Below are positions 51,018 to 59,443 of a stretch of DNA of 64,000 nt, piece by piece. Positions within the stretch are counted from its first letter, which is position 1. Every line of letters starts with the position of its first letter. Where the stretch lies: the NCBI RefSeq assembly GCF_013179735.1, contig NZ_JABMEG010000001.1:2046001-2110000 (forward strand). Direction: 5' to 3'. The position numbers were made by a program, and so were the translations under genes. Origin of the DNA: Permianibacter fluminis. GTDB taxonomy: Bacteria; Pseudomonadota; Gammaproteobacteria; Enterobacterales; Permianibacteraceae. Below the pieces are notes generated by a model, which worked only from the letters and a program-made list of their open reading frames with translations, was not told the DNA's origin and did no database searches.

Positions 51018-51494
51018 TCAGAAATCCTTCAGCACCAATTTCTTGTGGGCGTCATTGACCAGCATCAGCGCTGCCGTGCCGTAGTGATTATGGTATTCGG
51101 CAACCATTTCACCTTTCATGATCACCGGGTCCGTCGCGACGTGCTGTTTGGCCTCGTCAATGTTGTCGACTGCCAGAATGAACAGACCGCGCCAGCCGTC
51201 GACGCCATCCAATGGACCGGCGACAGCCAGAATCCCGGCGTCGGCCAGCCGGGTCATGTTGGCGAAATGGCCTTTGAACATCTCATCCCGCTCCGGTCCT
51301 TTCGGCACCGGATTCGGGCCGGTCTTGAGAATGACCAGCACATACTTGCGCATGCCATGTTCATCGGCGCCGGTCCGTTTGGCGAGCGCGGCATCAAACC
51401 CGGGCTTGGCCGGCGGCGCGGCGGTTTCACCATGCGCCTGCCCGGCTGCCATGGCCAGCAAAGCCGCGAGCAAAACTGTCGGAATAATGTTCAT
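51018..51494 (-). CDS. Exported YciI-family protein
   Basis: 158 residues. A signal peptide (VLLAALLAMAAGQAHG) is unusual for this mostly cytoplasmic family. The YciI domain runs from about residue 48: KYVLVILKTGPN, GHFANMTRLADAGILAVAGP, GWRGLFILAVDNIDEAKQHV and ATDPVIMKGEMVAEYH. The conserved His-Asp pair typical of YciI is partly present. Enzymatic activity is unknown. Probably periplasmic. Confidence 0.82.
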   Translation of the reverse strand: MNIIPTVLLAALLAMAAGQAHGETAAPPAKPGFDAALAKRTGADEHGMRKYVLVILKTGPNPVPKGPERDEMFKGHFANMTRLADAGILAVAGPLDGVDGWRGLFILAVDNIDEAKQHVATDPVIMKGEMVAEYHNHYGTAALMLVNDAHKKLVLKDF

Positions 51495-51788
51495 TGCTTT
51501 CTTCTCCTGTTGGACTGTCTGTCCTTGCGAGCGGTTTGCGCCTGATTTGCATGTAGTTTGTGCTCAGGCGCCTTGTTGGCTGGCAGGTGGGTGGCGCAAT
51601 GCAAAGGCCGTTGGCAAGGGTTGCAGCGCCGGCCGGGGTGACCCCGTGGGCTCATCAACCCGGGCCGGTGCCATCAGGGTAGGCGACTTAGCGCAATCCG
51701 TCAGGGGACTCGCCATGCAGGCCGGTGGCTTGAATATGTCATGGCGGTCGCCGAAAATGGCGCACGATTTTTTCGGAAGACTTGCGCC

Positions 51789-52037
51789 ATGAGCGAAACC
51801 CACTCCAGACCGGCCTTGCCGGACCGCCTTTCTGTCCGCCCGCGCAGCCCGCATCATGTGAAGGAACTGGTTCAGTACGATATCGGCATCCGTCTGGATG
51901 GCAAGGAACGCTTCGATGTCGAGGAGTACTGCATCAGTGAAGGCTGGGTGAAGATCCCGGCCGGCAAAGCGCTGGACCGTTATGGCTTGCCGCTGCTGGT
52001 GACGCTGAAAGGCAAAGTCGAGGCGTTTTATCGCTGA
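51789..52037 (+). CDS. DUF3297 small protein
   Basis: 82 residues: PDRLSVRPRSPHHVKELVQY, then DIGIRLDGKERFDVEEYCIS and EGWVKIPAGKALDRYGLPL, the DUF3297 signature. Function unknown, possibly a small cytoplasmic protein. GGAAGA about eight bases before the ATG at 51789 decides the start; an earlier in-frame codon at 51741 is rejected. A bidirectional terminator follows. Confidence 0.9.
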   Translation: MSETHSRPALPDRLSVRPRSPHHVKELVQYDIGIRLDGKERFDVEEYCISEGWVKIPAGKALDRYGLPLLVTLKGKVEAFYR

Positions 52038-52054
52038 ACGTTTTCGGTGAGTGC

Positions 52055-52088
52055 AAAAAAACGGTGACGCGTGCGTCACCGTTTTTTT
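52055..52088. terminator. Bidirectional terminator between DUF3297 and OmpA genes
   Basis: ACGGTGACGC (52061-52070) pairs with GCGTCACCGT (52073-52082), flanked by A-run and T-run (AAAAAAA before, TTTTTTT after). It serves DUF3297 on the plus strand and the OmpA-family gene on the minus strand. Confidence 0.9.
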
Positions 52089-52112
52089 TCATCGAAAATG
52101 ACTTGGTGTGGC

Positions 52113-53180
52113 TTACTGCTCGACCAGCTCCACCCGACGGTTCTTTGCTTTGCCGTCGTCACTCTTGTTGCTGCCGACCGGCGCGAGGTTGGCGACGCCT
52201 TGCGCTGCCATCCGCGCTGCGTCAATGGCGTATTCCTTGGTCAAATACGCGGCCACGGCTTTGGCGCGGTCCAGTGACAACTTCATGTTGGCAGCGAAAG
52301 TACCCTGATTGTCGGTGTGGCCAACGATGAACACTTTCTTGTCGCGGTTTTCCTGCAGGTATTTGCCCATCTCGGTCAGCTGCGCTTTCGATTCCGGCTT
52401 GATGTCGGCTTTGCCGGTATCAAAGTAGACGCCGTAAATCGCGACCTTGCCCTGGGCAGAAATTTCCGAGGCAATCTTGTCCTTGCTTTGCAGGCCATTC
52501 AGGTCAACGCTGACCTGGCCAAGCGGCATGTCTTCCGGCTGGACGATCTGGATGTAGGTGATGGTGACGTCACCGGAGAAGTGCTTGTCTGTCGAAACCA
52601 GTACATGCGCTGTCTTGCCGCCGGCCGAAATCGTGCCAACACTCATCTGCTGCATCTTGCCGTGTTCGCCAAAAATATTGCCGCCGTTATCGAGGTTCGC
52701 CAGCACGTCCTTCAGCGCCGGATTGACATTGGTGGCGCGGCGAAAATCCAGAATGGTCATTTCGTCCATGCCGTCGTCGAGACCATACGAGGTGGACTCG
52801 CATTTGTCTTCGCCGGCACAGCTCAGTGTTTCCTTGTAGCCAGCCGCTTTCAGCGCGGTCACGTAGTTCTTCTGCACTTCGTAGGGGCGCTTGCCGACCG
52901 GGGCGAGGTAGAGCAGGCGGGTGATCTGGCCTTCCACGGTCAGCGGCTTGATCAGTTCGTTCATGCCCTCGAGACCAAATTGCGTCGGCACGACGGTCGC
53001 ATCAAAACCGATTTGCTTGTAGCCCACCAACCAGGAGCCGGCAAAGCGATGAATCAACGGATGGTCTTTGGCGCCGTCCAAATCCTTGGCATTCCAGTCT
53101 GCTGCCTGCGCGGCACCGACCAAAACAGCGCCAGCCACGACGGCTTGGATCGCTGCACGAAAAATAGACACTGCTCGCAT
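52113..53180 (-). CDS. OmpA-family outer-membrane-associated protein
   Basis: 355 residues. Signal peptide (IQAVVAGAVLVGAAQA). The N-terminal 220 residues (WNAKDLDGAKDHPLIHRFAG; RLLYLAPVGKRPYEVQKNYV) are not a typical OmpA barrel; the C-terminal OmpA/peptidoglycan-binding domain is clear: FDTGKADIKPESKAQLTEMG, VFIVGHTDNQGTFAANMKLS, LDRAKAVAAYL and NRRVELVE. It likely links the outer membrane to peptidoglycan. The N-terminal region resembles DUF4892-type or other OmpA partners, weakly. Confidence 0.85.
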   Translation of the reverse strand: MRAVSIFRAAIQAVVAGAVLVGAAQAADWNAKDLDGAKDHPLIHRFAGSWLVGYKQIGFDATVVPTQFGLEGMNELIKPLTVEGQITRLLYLAPVGKRPYEVQKNYVTALKAAGYKETLSCAGEDKCESTSYGLDDGMDEMTILDFRRATNVNPALKDVLANLDNGGNIFGEHGKMQQMSVGTISAGGKTAHVLVSTDKHFSGDVTITYIQIVQPEDMPLGQVSVDLNGLQSKDKIASEISAQGKVAIYGVYFDTGKADIKPESKAQLTEMGKYLQENRDKKVFIVGHTDNQGTFAANMKLSLDRAKAVAAYLTKEYAIDAARMAAQGVANLAPVGSNKSDDGKAKNRRVELVEQ

Positions 53181-53341
53181 TGCTCACTCCCTGTTGAAAG
53201 ACCTATTCCCAAAAAAGCCCGCAACTCCAGCAAAAACGGCCTGCAAGCGGGGCGGCGCGATTGCACACCGGCAGCGCTGAATCCGGGCTGAATGCGATAA
53301 CGCTACAGCTGCCGTTTCGTTGACCGCAATTTTCGCGACCG

Positions 53342-53386
53342 GATTTTACCGAGCCTGATTTTACCCGGCCTGATTTTACCAAGCAT
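53342..53386. repeat. 15-bp tandem repeat (3 units)
   Basis: GATTTTACCGAGCCT, GATTTTACCCGGCCT and GATTTTACCAAGCAT in tandem, between the GH5-like gene end and the OmpA gene start. Units keep GATTTTACC and vary after it. Confidence 0.85.
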
Positions 53387-53425
53387 GACCCCTGCAGTAT
53401 TTGAACCCTCACACATTCAACTCGG

Positions 53426-54580
53426 TCACTGCTTGAAGTAGTCGGAGATGGTCGCGAGAACGGTCTCCTTGGTGCTCCAGCCACCGTTGCCGTCCTGATA
53501 TTTGACGCCGTAAGAGTAGGGGTTGAAGGTATCGCGATAAGTCCAGTAGGTGTAGCCGACGCTGTTGCTGTTTATCAGTGACAGCAAGGCGTTCAGATAC
53601 GTCATGTCGGGGTCTTCACCCGATTCCACGCCGGTCTGCTGGATGAACACCGGCACATGATAATTGTTGCGCAGCGTGGTCAACTGACTCAGCCGGAACT
53701 GCAAATCAGCAATATTTTGTTCCTGGGTCTGACCGGTATGCACAAACAAGTTGCCGGTGTACACCACATCAGGCCACTGCGCATGGTAGGCGCGCTCAAC
53801 GATTTTCATCTGATAAAGCCGTGGGCCGACCAGAAACGGAATGCCTGATGCAACGGCGCGAATTTCACTGATGATCTGATCGTAAAACGCCGTGATTTCA
53901 CTGTCGTCGACGCCGGTCGGATCCGGTTCCGGCAGTGGTTCGAACAAGGCCAGATATGGCGTGTCTTTGTAGCGCGTGGCAACAAATCGCCAGACCTGAA
54001 TGAATTTCGCCCGCGCGTCCGGATCGCTCCAGAAATTGTGGCCGTCCGGGTACTGGCCATCCGGGTCGCAATAGGCAATGTCATCCGCCGTCTGGGTGCC
54101 GTTTTGGCCGCAATCGGAATCAACAAACAGGATGATCCACAAATGCGCTGCAGAAGCCTGCGCAATCATGGCATCCAACACCTCCAGGTGATGCACGTCG
54201 ATGCCGACAGTATCGGTCTGGCTATCATCACGACTGTCGTTGTTGGTGTTGGAGTAATAGCCCCACCAGCGCAGCGGAATGCGGACGGCATTCGCACCCT
54301 GTGCGACGTTGTCGGCGGCATCTTGCGGTTGCGCAGTGCCCCAACGGCCCCAGTTCCAGCCCCGCAGGTTCACGGCCTTGCCATCATTGTCCATTAGGCT
54401 GGAGTCACTGATATGCAGGTGGGCGATATCGGATACCGGCGGTGGCGTTGGCGCACCACTGTCCGATGACGAGCCACCACCGCAGGCGTTCAGCCAAAGT
54501 GGCATTACCAGCGCCAGCAACTGGACAGCGCGGCGTGACAATACGTTGCAAACGTCAGCGACCGATAAATGACCAAGCAT
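53426..54580 (-). CDS. GH5/cellulase-like lipoprotein
   Basis: 384 residues with a long N-terminus and lipobox LVMPLWLNACGGG. The fold shows GH5-type elements: VNLRGWNWGRWG, GANAVRIPLRWWGYY, AHLWIILFVDSDC and YTYWTYRDTFNPYSYG. The usual acid/base NEP reads LFEPLPEP and the nucleophile region reads QQTGVESGED, so Glu residues are present but in atypical contexts. It probably hydrolyses a beta-glycan, but activity is not certain. A serine/proline linker follows the lipobox. It is upstream of the OmpA gene on the same strand. Confidence 0.8.
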   Translation of the reverse strand: MLGHLSVADVCNVLSRRAVQLLALVMPLWLNACGGGSSSDSGAPTPPPVSDIAHLHISDSSLMDNDGKAVNLRGWNWGRWGTAQPQDAADNVAQGANAVRIPLRWWGYYSNTNNDSRDDSQTDTVGIDVHHLEVLDAMIAQASAAHLWIILFVDSDCGQNGTQTADDIAYCDPDGQYPDGHNFWSDPDARAKFIQVWRFVATRYKDTPYLALFEPLPEPDPTGVDDSEITAFYDQIISEIRAVASGIPFLVGPRLYQMKIVERAYHAQWPDVVYTGNLFVHTGQTQEQNIADLQFRLSQLTTLRNNYHVPVFIQQTGVESGEDPDMTYLNALLSLINSNSVGYTYWTYRDTFNPYSYGVKYQDGNGGWSTKETVLATISDYFKQ

Positions 54581-55030
54581 GCCTCAACTCCATTTTCAAC
54601 ATGACAATACGGCTAGCGACATCTGGAAACGATTGAGGCGGCGATGGGTTGACACAAGAAAACGAAAAAAAGAGCCCAGTCACGATTAATGGCAGAACGG
54701 ACATCTTCAGATTTGTTGCCAAAGAGCAGGCAAACGCCATTTACATCAGAAAATCAGCCGAAAAGTATCTCCCAACGCAAGGCGAAGGCGCCGATTCAAG
54801 GCGTCTGATTTGGGGGCGCAAGCCTTGCAGCGGTGTGAACTCATGCTGTGAAGTTCGCCACTACAGGTCCTGCGGGTGTGGCGTTAGCGCTCAGTGCGGC
54901 GTTCCTCTGCGCATTTTTGGGCGCTTGACTGGGTAATTTCGGGATTTGTGGCTACTTTAAATTTGTTGTGATCGACAAGCGCCCAGTACTTCCGAGGGCG
55001 TCATTCCAAATCAATGATGGGATTACCGAT
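54581..55030. other. Divergent spacer, no gene recognised
   Basis: 450 bases between the GH5-like gene and the barrel gene. The region close to the barrel gene is AT-richer, consistent with a promoter; no small gene or clear operator was recognised. Confidence 0.35.
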
Positions 55031-55627
55031 ATGAAGCAATTATGTTTAGCCTTGGTCGTGGCGGCGCTGCTGCCATTGTTGGCTCGGGCCGATGACTTGA
55101 GCTACAGCTACATTCAGGCGGGCTATGCCAGCTCGGAGCTGGATGATCTCACCTTTGACGGTGCTTCCGTGCAGGGCTCCGTGGCATTTGGCACCAGCAA
55201 TTTCTATGCGGTGGTCAATCACGAGTCGGGTTCCGATGGCGATTTCGACATGACCCAGACCAGTGCCGGTGTTGGTTATCATTTTGACCTTTCAGCCAAT
55301 GCCGATGTATTCACTGAGCTGGCCTACATTGCCAACGAAGTGGAATACACGGGTAGTTCCGGCTACACCTCCGACGACAACGGCTACCGAGTGACGGCTG
55401 GCCTGCGCGGCATGTTCAGCAGCAGCTTCGAGGCCATCCTTGCGGTCCATTACACCGACGTCAACGATTTTGGTAGTGGCTATGGCGGCACGCTCGGTGC
55501 AGTGATCCACTTCAGCCCTCGTTGGAGTTTGTACGGCAGCTATACCAGCGCTACCCGGGACGATGTGTTTGATGACGGCAACATGGATCTGAAAACCACA
55601 GCAGCTGGCGTCCGTTTCAGCTTCTGA
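55031..55627 (+). CDS. Small outer-membrane beta-barrel protein, paralog of the first
   Basis: 198 residues from the ATG at 55031. Signal peptide MKQLCLALVVAALLPLLARA. The mature part starts DDLSYSYIQAGYASSELDD and ends TTAAGVRFSF with a terminal-Phe beta-signal. Alternating strands with Asp/Ser/Gly turns suggest eight to ten strands. It is clearly related to the barrel at 1230-1841 (DLSYxYxQ start), but is far from it on this window. Ligand unknown. No strong ribosome-binding site. Confidence 0.8.
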   Translation: MKQLCLALVVAALLPLLARADDLSYSYIQAGYASSELDDLTFDGASVQGSVAFGTSNFYAVVNHESGSDGDFDMTQTSAGVGYHFDLSANADVFTELAYIANEVEYTGSSGYTSDDNGYRVTAGLRGMFSSSFEAILAVHYTDVNDFGSGYGGTLGAVIHFSPRWSLYGSYTSATRDDVFDDGNMDLKTTAAGVRFSF

Positions 55628-55634
55628 CAAACTC

Positions 55635-55713
55635 GTAAGATGGGTGGAGCGCTAGCGAAACCCATCAAACAGCTGACGTAGTAGGGAAAACGATGGGTTC
55701 TATCCACCATCCG
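55635..55713. repeat. Palindromic element related to 56346-56444
   Basis: GTAAGATGGGTGGAGC near 55635 and CGATGGGTTCTATCCACCAT near 55691-55710 form an imperfect inverted repeat with cores GATGGGT / ACCCATC. The 56346-56444 element has the same cores, so they are one dispersed family. Confidence 0.7.
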
Positions 55714-55815
55714 TCCGTTGGTACCGAAATTTCGCATCGGAATGTTCGCGTCGGTTGAAGCCGCGATCCCGGGTCATGCTTCGCAAGACTCAGGGATCGC
55801 GTGCTAACTACCGAA

Positions 55816-56262
55816 TTAGGTCGAGATGTCCTCATCATCGCTCAACGCGTAATCGCCGCGTCGTATCGCTTCGAGAATCTCATGGGCAGCTTGCAGATGT
55901 GACTCCGGGACCAAGATTCGAACACCACCCGTAGCGGTAGACAAAAGGTAATTGGCGGTTGCCATATGTGCGTCGGGGGAGAAGGCTGGGATGCCTTCGG
56001 AATCAAGCACGGCTTGCAGCACGGTGGCTTCCGCGGGCTCAAGATACCTTGCAATGGGAACCAGATCTCCGGCAACAGCGCTCTCTTCGACTTCAGCAGT
56101 CGTCATCTCGGCCGGTGAATACGTGATTCCGCGAGAGCTCAACTCTTCCCGAGCTACTTCTTGTGCTAGCTCTGTTAGCTCCCCGGAGCCGAGGCGTCGT
56201 CTTAGCTCGTCATCGTGCAAATTCTGAAACCGATTGACTAGCGATTCTTTCGTGATATCCAT
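55816..56262 (-). CDS. DUF2007-like small protein
   Basis: 148 residues. SLVNRFQNLHDDELRRRLGS is a helical start; the second half (LVPIARYLEPAEATVLQAVL, DSEGIPAFSPDAHMATANYL, GVRILVPESHLQAAHEILE) matches DUF2007, a small ferredoxin-like domain thought to be signal-transducing. Base composition is AT-richer than the average of the window. No clear neighbour relation. Confidence 0.75.
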   Translation of the reverse strand: MDITKESLVNRFQNLHDDELRRRLGSGELTELAQEVAREELSSRGITYSPAEMTTAEVEESAVAGDLVPIARYLEPAEATVLQAVLDSEGIPAFSPDAHMATANYLLSTATGGVRILVPESHLQAAHEILEAIRRGDYALSDDEDIST

Positions 56263-56345
56263 GTCCAGTGCCTGAGATTTGTGTTTAAACGCTATGCAAA
56301 TTTAAGGGCTCTGCCCCATTAAATTTGAAGATTAAAGCGAATTTT

Positions 56346-56444
56346 GTAGTATGGGTAGAGGCGCGCAGCGCCGAAACCCATCGTTTGGGCGGCGTGGCAG
56401 GAAATGCGATGGGTTTCGGCACGTTGTGCCTCTACCCATCCTAC
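56346..56444. repeat. Palindromic element with ATGGGTAGAGGC arms
   Basis: ATGGGTAGAGGC at the left and GCCTCTACCCAT at the right are perfect complements, with GCCGAAACCCATCG / CGATGGGTTTCGGC as inner arms. The structure is that of a MITE- or REP-like non-coding element of about 100 bp, related to the 55635-55713 copy. Confidence 0.8.
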
Positions 56445-56532
56445 GCGTGCTTGACGCATTTGATTTGACAAAATAATGTCGCTGCCATGATTGGTTCGTC
56501 CGAACCAGTCCAGCCTTTGTTGGAGTCATTGA

Positions 56533-57087
56533 ATGCATGCGGGAGTAAAGCGGGGAGTGCCGCTGTGTGGGGTTTTGGCGTTGCTACTGATCGGATGTGC
56601 ACCGATGCCACCGTCAAAGCTTCGGGAAGTCGCGCAGGTCCGTAATGCCTTCAGTGCCGACGAAGCACGGGCGATGTTGGGCAAGGGCAAGGGCACCATC
56701 AAAGGCAGTGCGCTCATTCGTCAGTCGGGAGGTGGGATAGTGACGTGTGCGGGCCTTGAGGTTTCGCTCATCCCGCAGACGGCGTATGCCAAAGAGCGTA
56801 TCAAGCTCATTTATGGTGACCGCGAGGGAGGTTATGCCGATGTGGAGCGAGCTGAGGCGCTGAACCTGGCGCCGGGCTTGCCCGAATTCATTCAGTTGAC
56901 GCGCAAGACGGTCTGCGACGCGCAAGGGTTCTTTCAGTTCGATGAAGTGGGGCCTGGCCGGTGGTATGTCGCGACAAGTGTTATCTGGCGAGTGGGTTAC
57001 GACAAGCAGGGGGGGCATTTGGCGACCCGGGTGGAAGTGGTTTCGGATGAAGTGCATCAGATCGTGCTGACGCCGCATGCGCTCTGA
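56533..57087 (+). CDS. Hypothetical lipoprotein with carboxypeptidase-regulatory-like domain
   Basis: 184 residues. Lipobox LCGVLALLLIGCAP. The mature part has a beta-sandwich pattern: GTIKGSALIRQSGGGIVTCA, LEVSLIPQTAYAKERI, KTVCDAQGFFQFDEVGPGRW and YVATSVIWRVGYDK, as in carboxypeptidase-regulatory-like domains. It is followed after 27 bp by a zinc-ribbon membrane protein on the same strand, suggesting a two-gene operon. Function unknown. Confidence 0.75.
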   Translation: MHAGVKRGVPLCGVLALLLIGCAPMPPSKLREVAQVRNAFSADEARAMLGKGKGTIKGSALIRQSGGGIVTCAGLEVSLIPQTAYAKERIKLIYGDREGGYADVERAEALNLAPGLPEFIQLTRKTVCDAQGFFQFDEVGPGRWYVATSVIWRVGYDKQGGHLATRVEVVSDEVHQIVLTPHAL

Positions 57088-57114
57088 TCGAGCTCTGATA
57101 AACAGGAGTACAAA

Positions 57115-57603
57115 ATGGCAGAAGCGCAGTGCAGTGCCTGTCACTACCCCCTCGGTGAAGGGGAAACGTCGTGCTCGAAGTGTGGGGTGAAGGTGGGAGC
57201 GAAGGGTGAGGCGAAGAAAGGGACGACCGTCAGGGAGATGATCACCCTGGCGCTGATGTTCTTCATCATTGCCGGTACGGTGTTTTCCTTCCTGCATGGT
57301 CGCGATTATGAGCGGAAGATAGCGCAGCGGGCAGAGCAAGAGGCCAAAACGCCCAAGGCACCGGTGCGGGAGAAGTCGGCAATTGAGAAGGCGAAGACTA
57401 CGCTTGAACGGCAGGCCATCATGGAGGCGTACCGGATCATCGTGACATCGGGCTTTCACTGCGAGGAAATCAATGACGCGGTGGTCGGGGCGGGCCTTTT
57501 CAACTGCGATGGCTACACCAGGCAATACACGATTTACGATAACGACGACGGTACCTGGACGGTCGACAATGGCAAGGGCACCAAAAAGCGGGTGCCGAAG
57601 TAG
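57115..57603 (+). CDS. Zinc-ribbon membrane protein
   Basis: 162 residues. The N-terminus ECxAC-like zinc ribbon reads CSACHYPLGEGETSCSKCG, i.e. two CxxC pairs. A membrane segment follows (ITLALMFFIIAGTVFSFLHG), then a basic stretch and a C-terminal beta part (FHCEEINDAVVGAGLFNCDG; YTIYDNDDGTWTVDNGKG). The topology puts the zinc ribbon on the cytoplasmic side. It is probably co-transcribed with the preceding lipoprotein. No function known. Confidence 0.75.
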   Translation: MAEAQCSACHYPLGEGETSCSKCGVKVGAKGEAKKGTTVREMITLALMFFIIAGTVFSFLHGRDYERKIAQRAEQEAKTPKAPVREKSAIEKAKTTLERQAIMEAYRIIVTSGFHCEEINDAVVGAGLFNCDGYTRQYTIYDNDDGTWTVDNGKGTKKRVPK

Positions 57604-57717
57604 CCGAAACTGTCTTGGTGCGGTTAAGCAAAGGGCTTGTCGGCGTATACCTGCGGGTCTTTGTTCTTGCATGGCATGCGGAGGCTCTCATGGATGAGGA
57701 AGAGCAGGAAAGAGTTG

Positions 57718-57804
57718 TAGCCCGGAACGAGCGTTGCGGGTTCCGGGATCTGTCTTAGGCATCAAGCAGAGATCCCGGATCTTGCTTCGCAAGATCCGGG
57801 CTAC
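57718..57804. repeat. Palindromic element abutting the orphan gene
   Basis: GTAGCCCGGA at the left pairs with TCCGGGCTAC at the right (57795-57804); inner arms GGGATC / GATCCC. The right-hand terminal CTA (57801-57803) is the stop codon (TAG) of the orphan gene on the minus strand. It is a REP-like GTAGCCCGGA element of about 87 bp. Confidence 0.75.
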
Positions 57805-59396
57805 GCTTGCTGGCTACGCAGTACGACTAACATTTCGACCAATTCATGATGGCAGTCTAGGTAATAGCCAATCTTCCCAGACCAAAAGGAATCCATCATT
57901 GCAAGTTGCTTGGCGATAGAGCTAGCCAGCTCATCCCTGGCTGCAGCGAGCACTCTATTTGGTGAAGCCTTTTCAAGGCCGTAGTCTCTCAAATGCATCT
58001 GAAAGTTGTGTCGCGATGTTAACAGGTCGCGATCTCTAGACTCACAGTCATCGATAACTCTAATCGGATCTATGCCTTTGCTTTTCCAACCTTCGAGCAT
58101 CATCTCGAAATCAGCGATAGTTATGAAGTAGGTGCGCTCAAGCTTGATTGGTATATGCCCGATGTCATGGATTAACTTCGTTGGTATGGATTGATCTATG
58201 TTTTCCGTGAGCTTTTTCCCACTTGATATGTGATGGTCTCGATTTGTAACTATCAGAGCGACATCCTTTACTGATGTGGTGTGGGCGCCTATTTTTTGAA
58301 GTGTCGCTGCGCATTGCTGAGCTTGTATCAGTCCTTTCGTGAAGCTTCCACTTAAGCGATCCCTCAGTTCTTCTGGGGTGGATGTTGTATTGACGAAAAC
58401 CCCAGGCTCTATGGCTTTTGAATCTGTAAATATCTTTGCATCGCCAAAGTCAATAATTGCGTCAACTTTCTTCCCCTTAACGCCATTTGCCTTGTAAATC
58501 GACTCTATGTCCTGTTCGCATATGAATTTGGCGCCATATTCGGTCAGTAGGGAAAGTAGGTACGCCTCCATAACATCGCCAAGTTTTTCCTTGAAGGATT
58601 CCTTTTCTCGGAGCTTTAGGTGGTACACGACGAAATCTGCGAGTCCAACCATAAAGACTGGCGCGCTTGGGATAATTAACTTGTTTCCAACAGTGAAGCA
58701 TGGCTTGGTAAGAAACGGAGTGTCTTCAAAATACTCCCAGCTTGGGTGATTGTCCTTATTGAGTGTTGAGCAGAGGACATGGGCTTGTTCTGGTGTTACT
58801 GAGATGGCGGCGATGTACTTCGCAATGGTCTGAATTGAATAACTTGGGTGAAGCAGTGATATTATTTCTGAAAAATTGAGCGTGAATGATTCAGTCTTTA
58901 TCTTACTTGACGCGATGAACATTAAAAGGAAGCTTATTTCGTAAAAATCCTTTAATTCAAAGTCAAAATTTTTCTTGAATACGGAGCTGAAGTAGTGGGT
59001 TTTTGAGTTGTACAGCCAGCAGTAATGTCGAACAAGTTGGAGAATGGTGCTGCTATCTGTCGTTTGATATAGAATTTGTGGGGTAAGAAACCTTCGTAGC
59101 TCCAGCGTCAGATTGCCAGATGATAGGTCGGCTGCTTCGGATTGTGCTTCATAGAGTCGATTGGCTAATCGTACAAATATTTCGGGGGTTATCGGCTTAC
59201 GGTCGTCACTAACGGGCTGAGCGAAACTCCACTTCAACAAAAGATAACAGCACCAAGGGGCCCTTTTTAGAATCGATAGTCTATCGGTGTCAGGAATAAG
59301 GAAATACTCATGAAAGACTTCCAAAACTGAGAGCGGGGTGTACTCTTTGAGCTCACTTTTAACCTGCGCTGCGCGTTTCGAGTAGATATTGCCCAT
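57801..59396 (-). CDS. Orphan protein with PD-(D/E)xK-like motif, AT-rich
   Basis: 531 residues from the ATG at 59394-59396; a TTG at 59429 is possible. The first half is helical (FLLMFIASSKIKTESFTLNF; TIAKYIAAISVTPEQAHVL). The centre has a pattern KKVDAIIDFGDAKIFTDSKA that resembles PD-(D/E)xK nucleases (Asp, then D-x-K), preceded by FKEKLGDVMEAYLLSLLTEY. The last third (ALIVTNRDHHISSGKK) is unlike any family I recognise. It is AT-richer than its neighbours and lies next to nrdB, ending in a palindromic element. It could be a defence or DNA-processing gene; this is speculation from the motif. Confidence 0.7.
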   Translation of the reverse strand: MGNIYSKRAAQVKSELKEYTPLSVLEVFHEYFLIPDTDRLSILKRAPWCCYLLLKWSFAQPVSDDRKPITPEIFVRLANRLYEAQSEAADLSSGNLTLELRRFLTPQILYQTTDSSTILQLVRHYCWLYNSKTHYFSSVFKKNFDFELKDFYEISFLLMFIASSKIKTESFTLNFSEIISLLHPSYSIQTIAKYIAAISVTPEQAHVLCSTLNKDNHPSWEYFEDTPFLTKPCFTVGNKLIIPSAPVFMVGLADFVVYHLKLREKESFKEKLGDVMEAYLLSLLTEYGAKFICEQDIESIYKANGVKGKKVDAIIDFGDAKIFTDSKAIEPGVFVNTTSTPEELRDRLSGSFTKGLIQAQQCAATLQKIGAHTTSVKDVALIVTNRDHHISSGKKLTENIDQSIPTKLIHDIGHIPIKLERTYFITIADFEMMLEGWKSKGIDPIRVIDDCESRDRDLLTSRHNFQMHLRDYGLEKASPNRVLAAARDELASSIAKQLAMMDSFWSGKIGYYLDCHHELVEMLVVLRSQQA

Positions 59397-59443
59397 TTGA
59401 TTGGCATTGATCCGGCTGTCAAATCGCAAAGATTTCTAGATGT

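Noticed and set aside
51564-52079. Minus-strand frame of about 171 codons opposite DUF3297
   Set aside because: The plus-strand DUF3297 signature and terminator placement account for the region.
54649-54936. Plus-strand frame of about 95 codons in the spacer before the second barrel gene
   Set aside because: No ribosome-binding site, no pattern, cysteine-rich random-looking translation.
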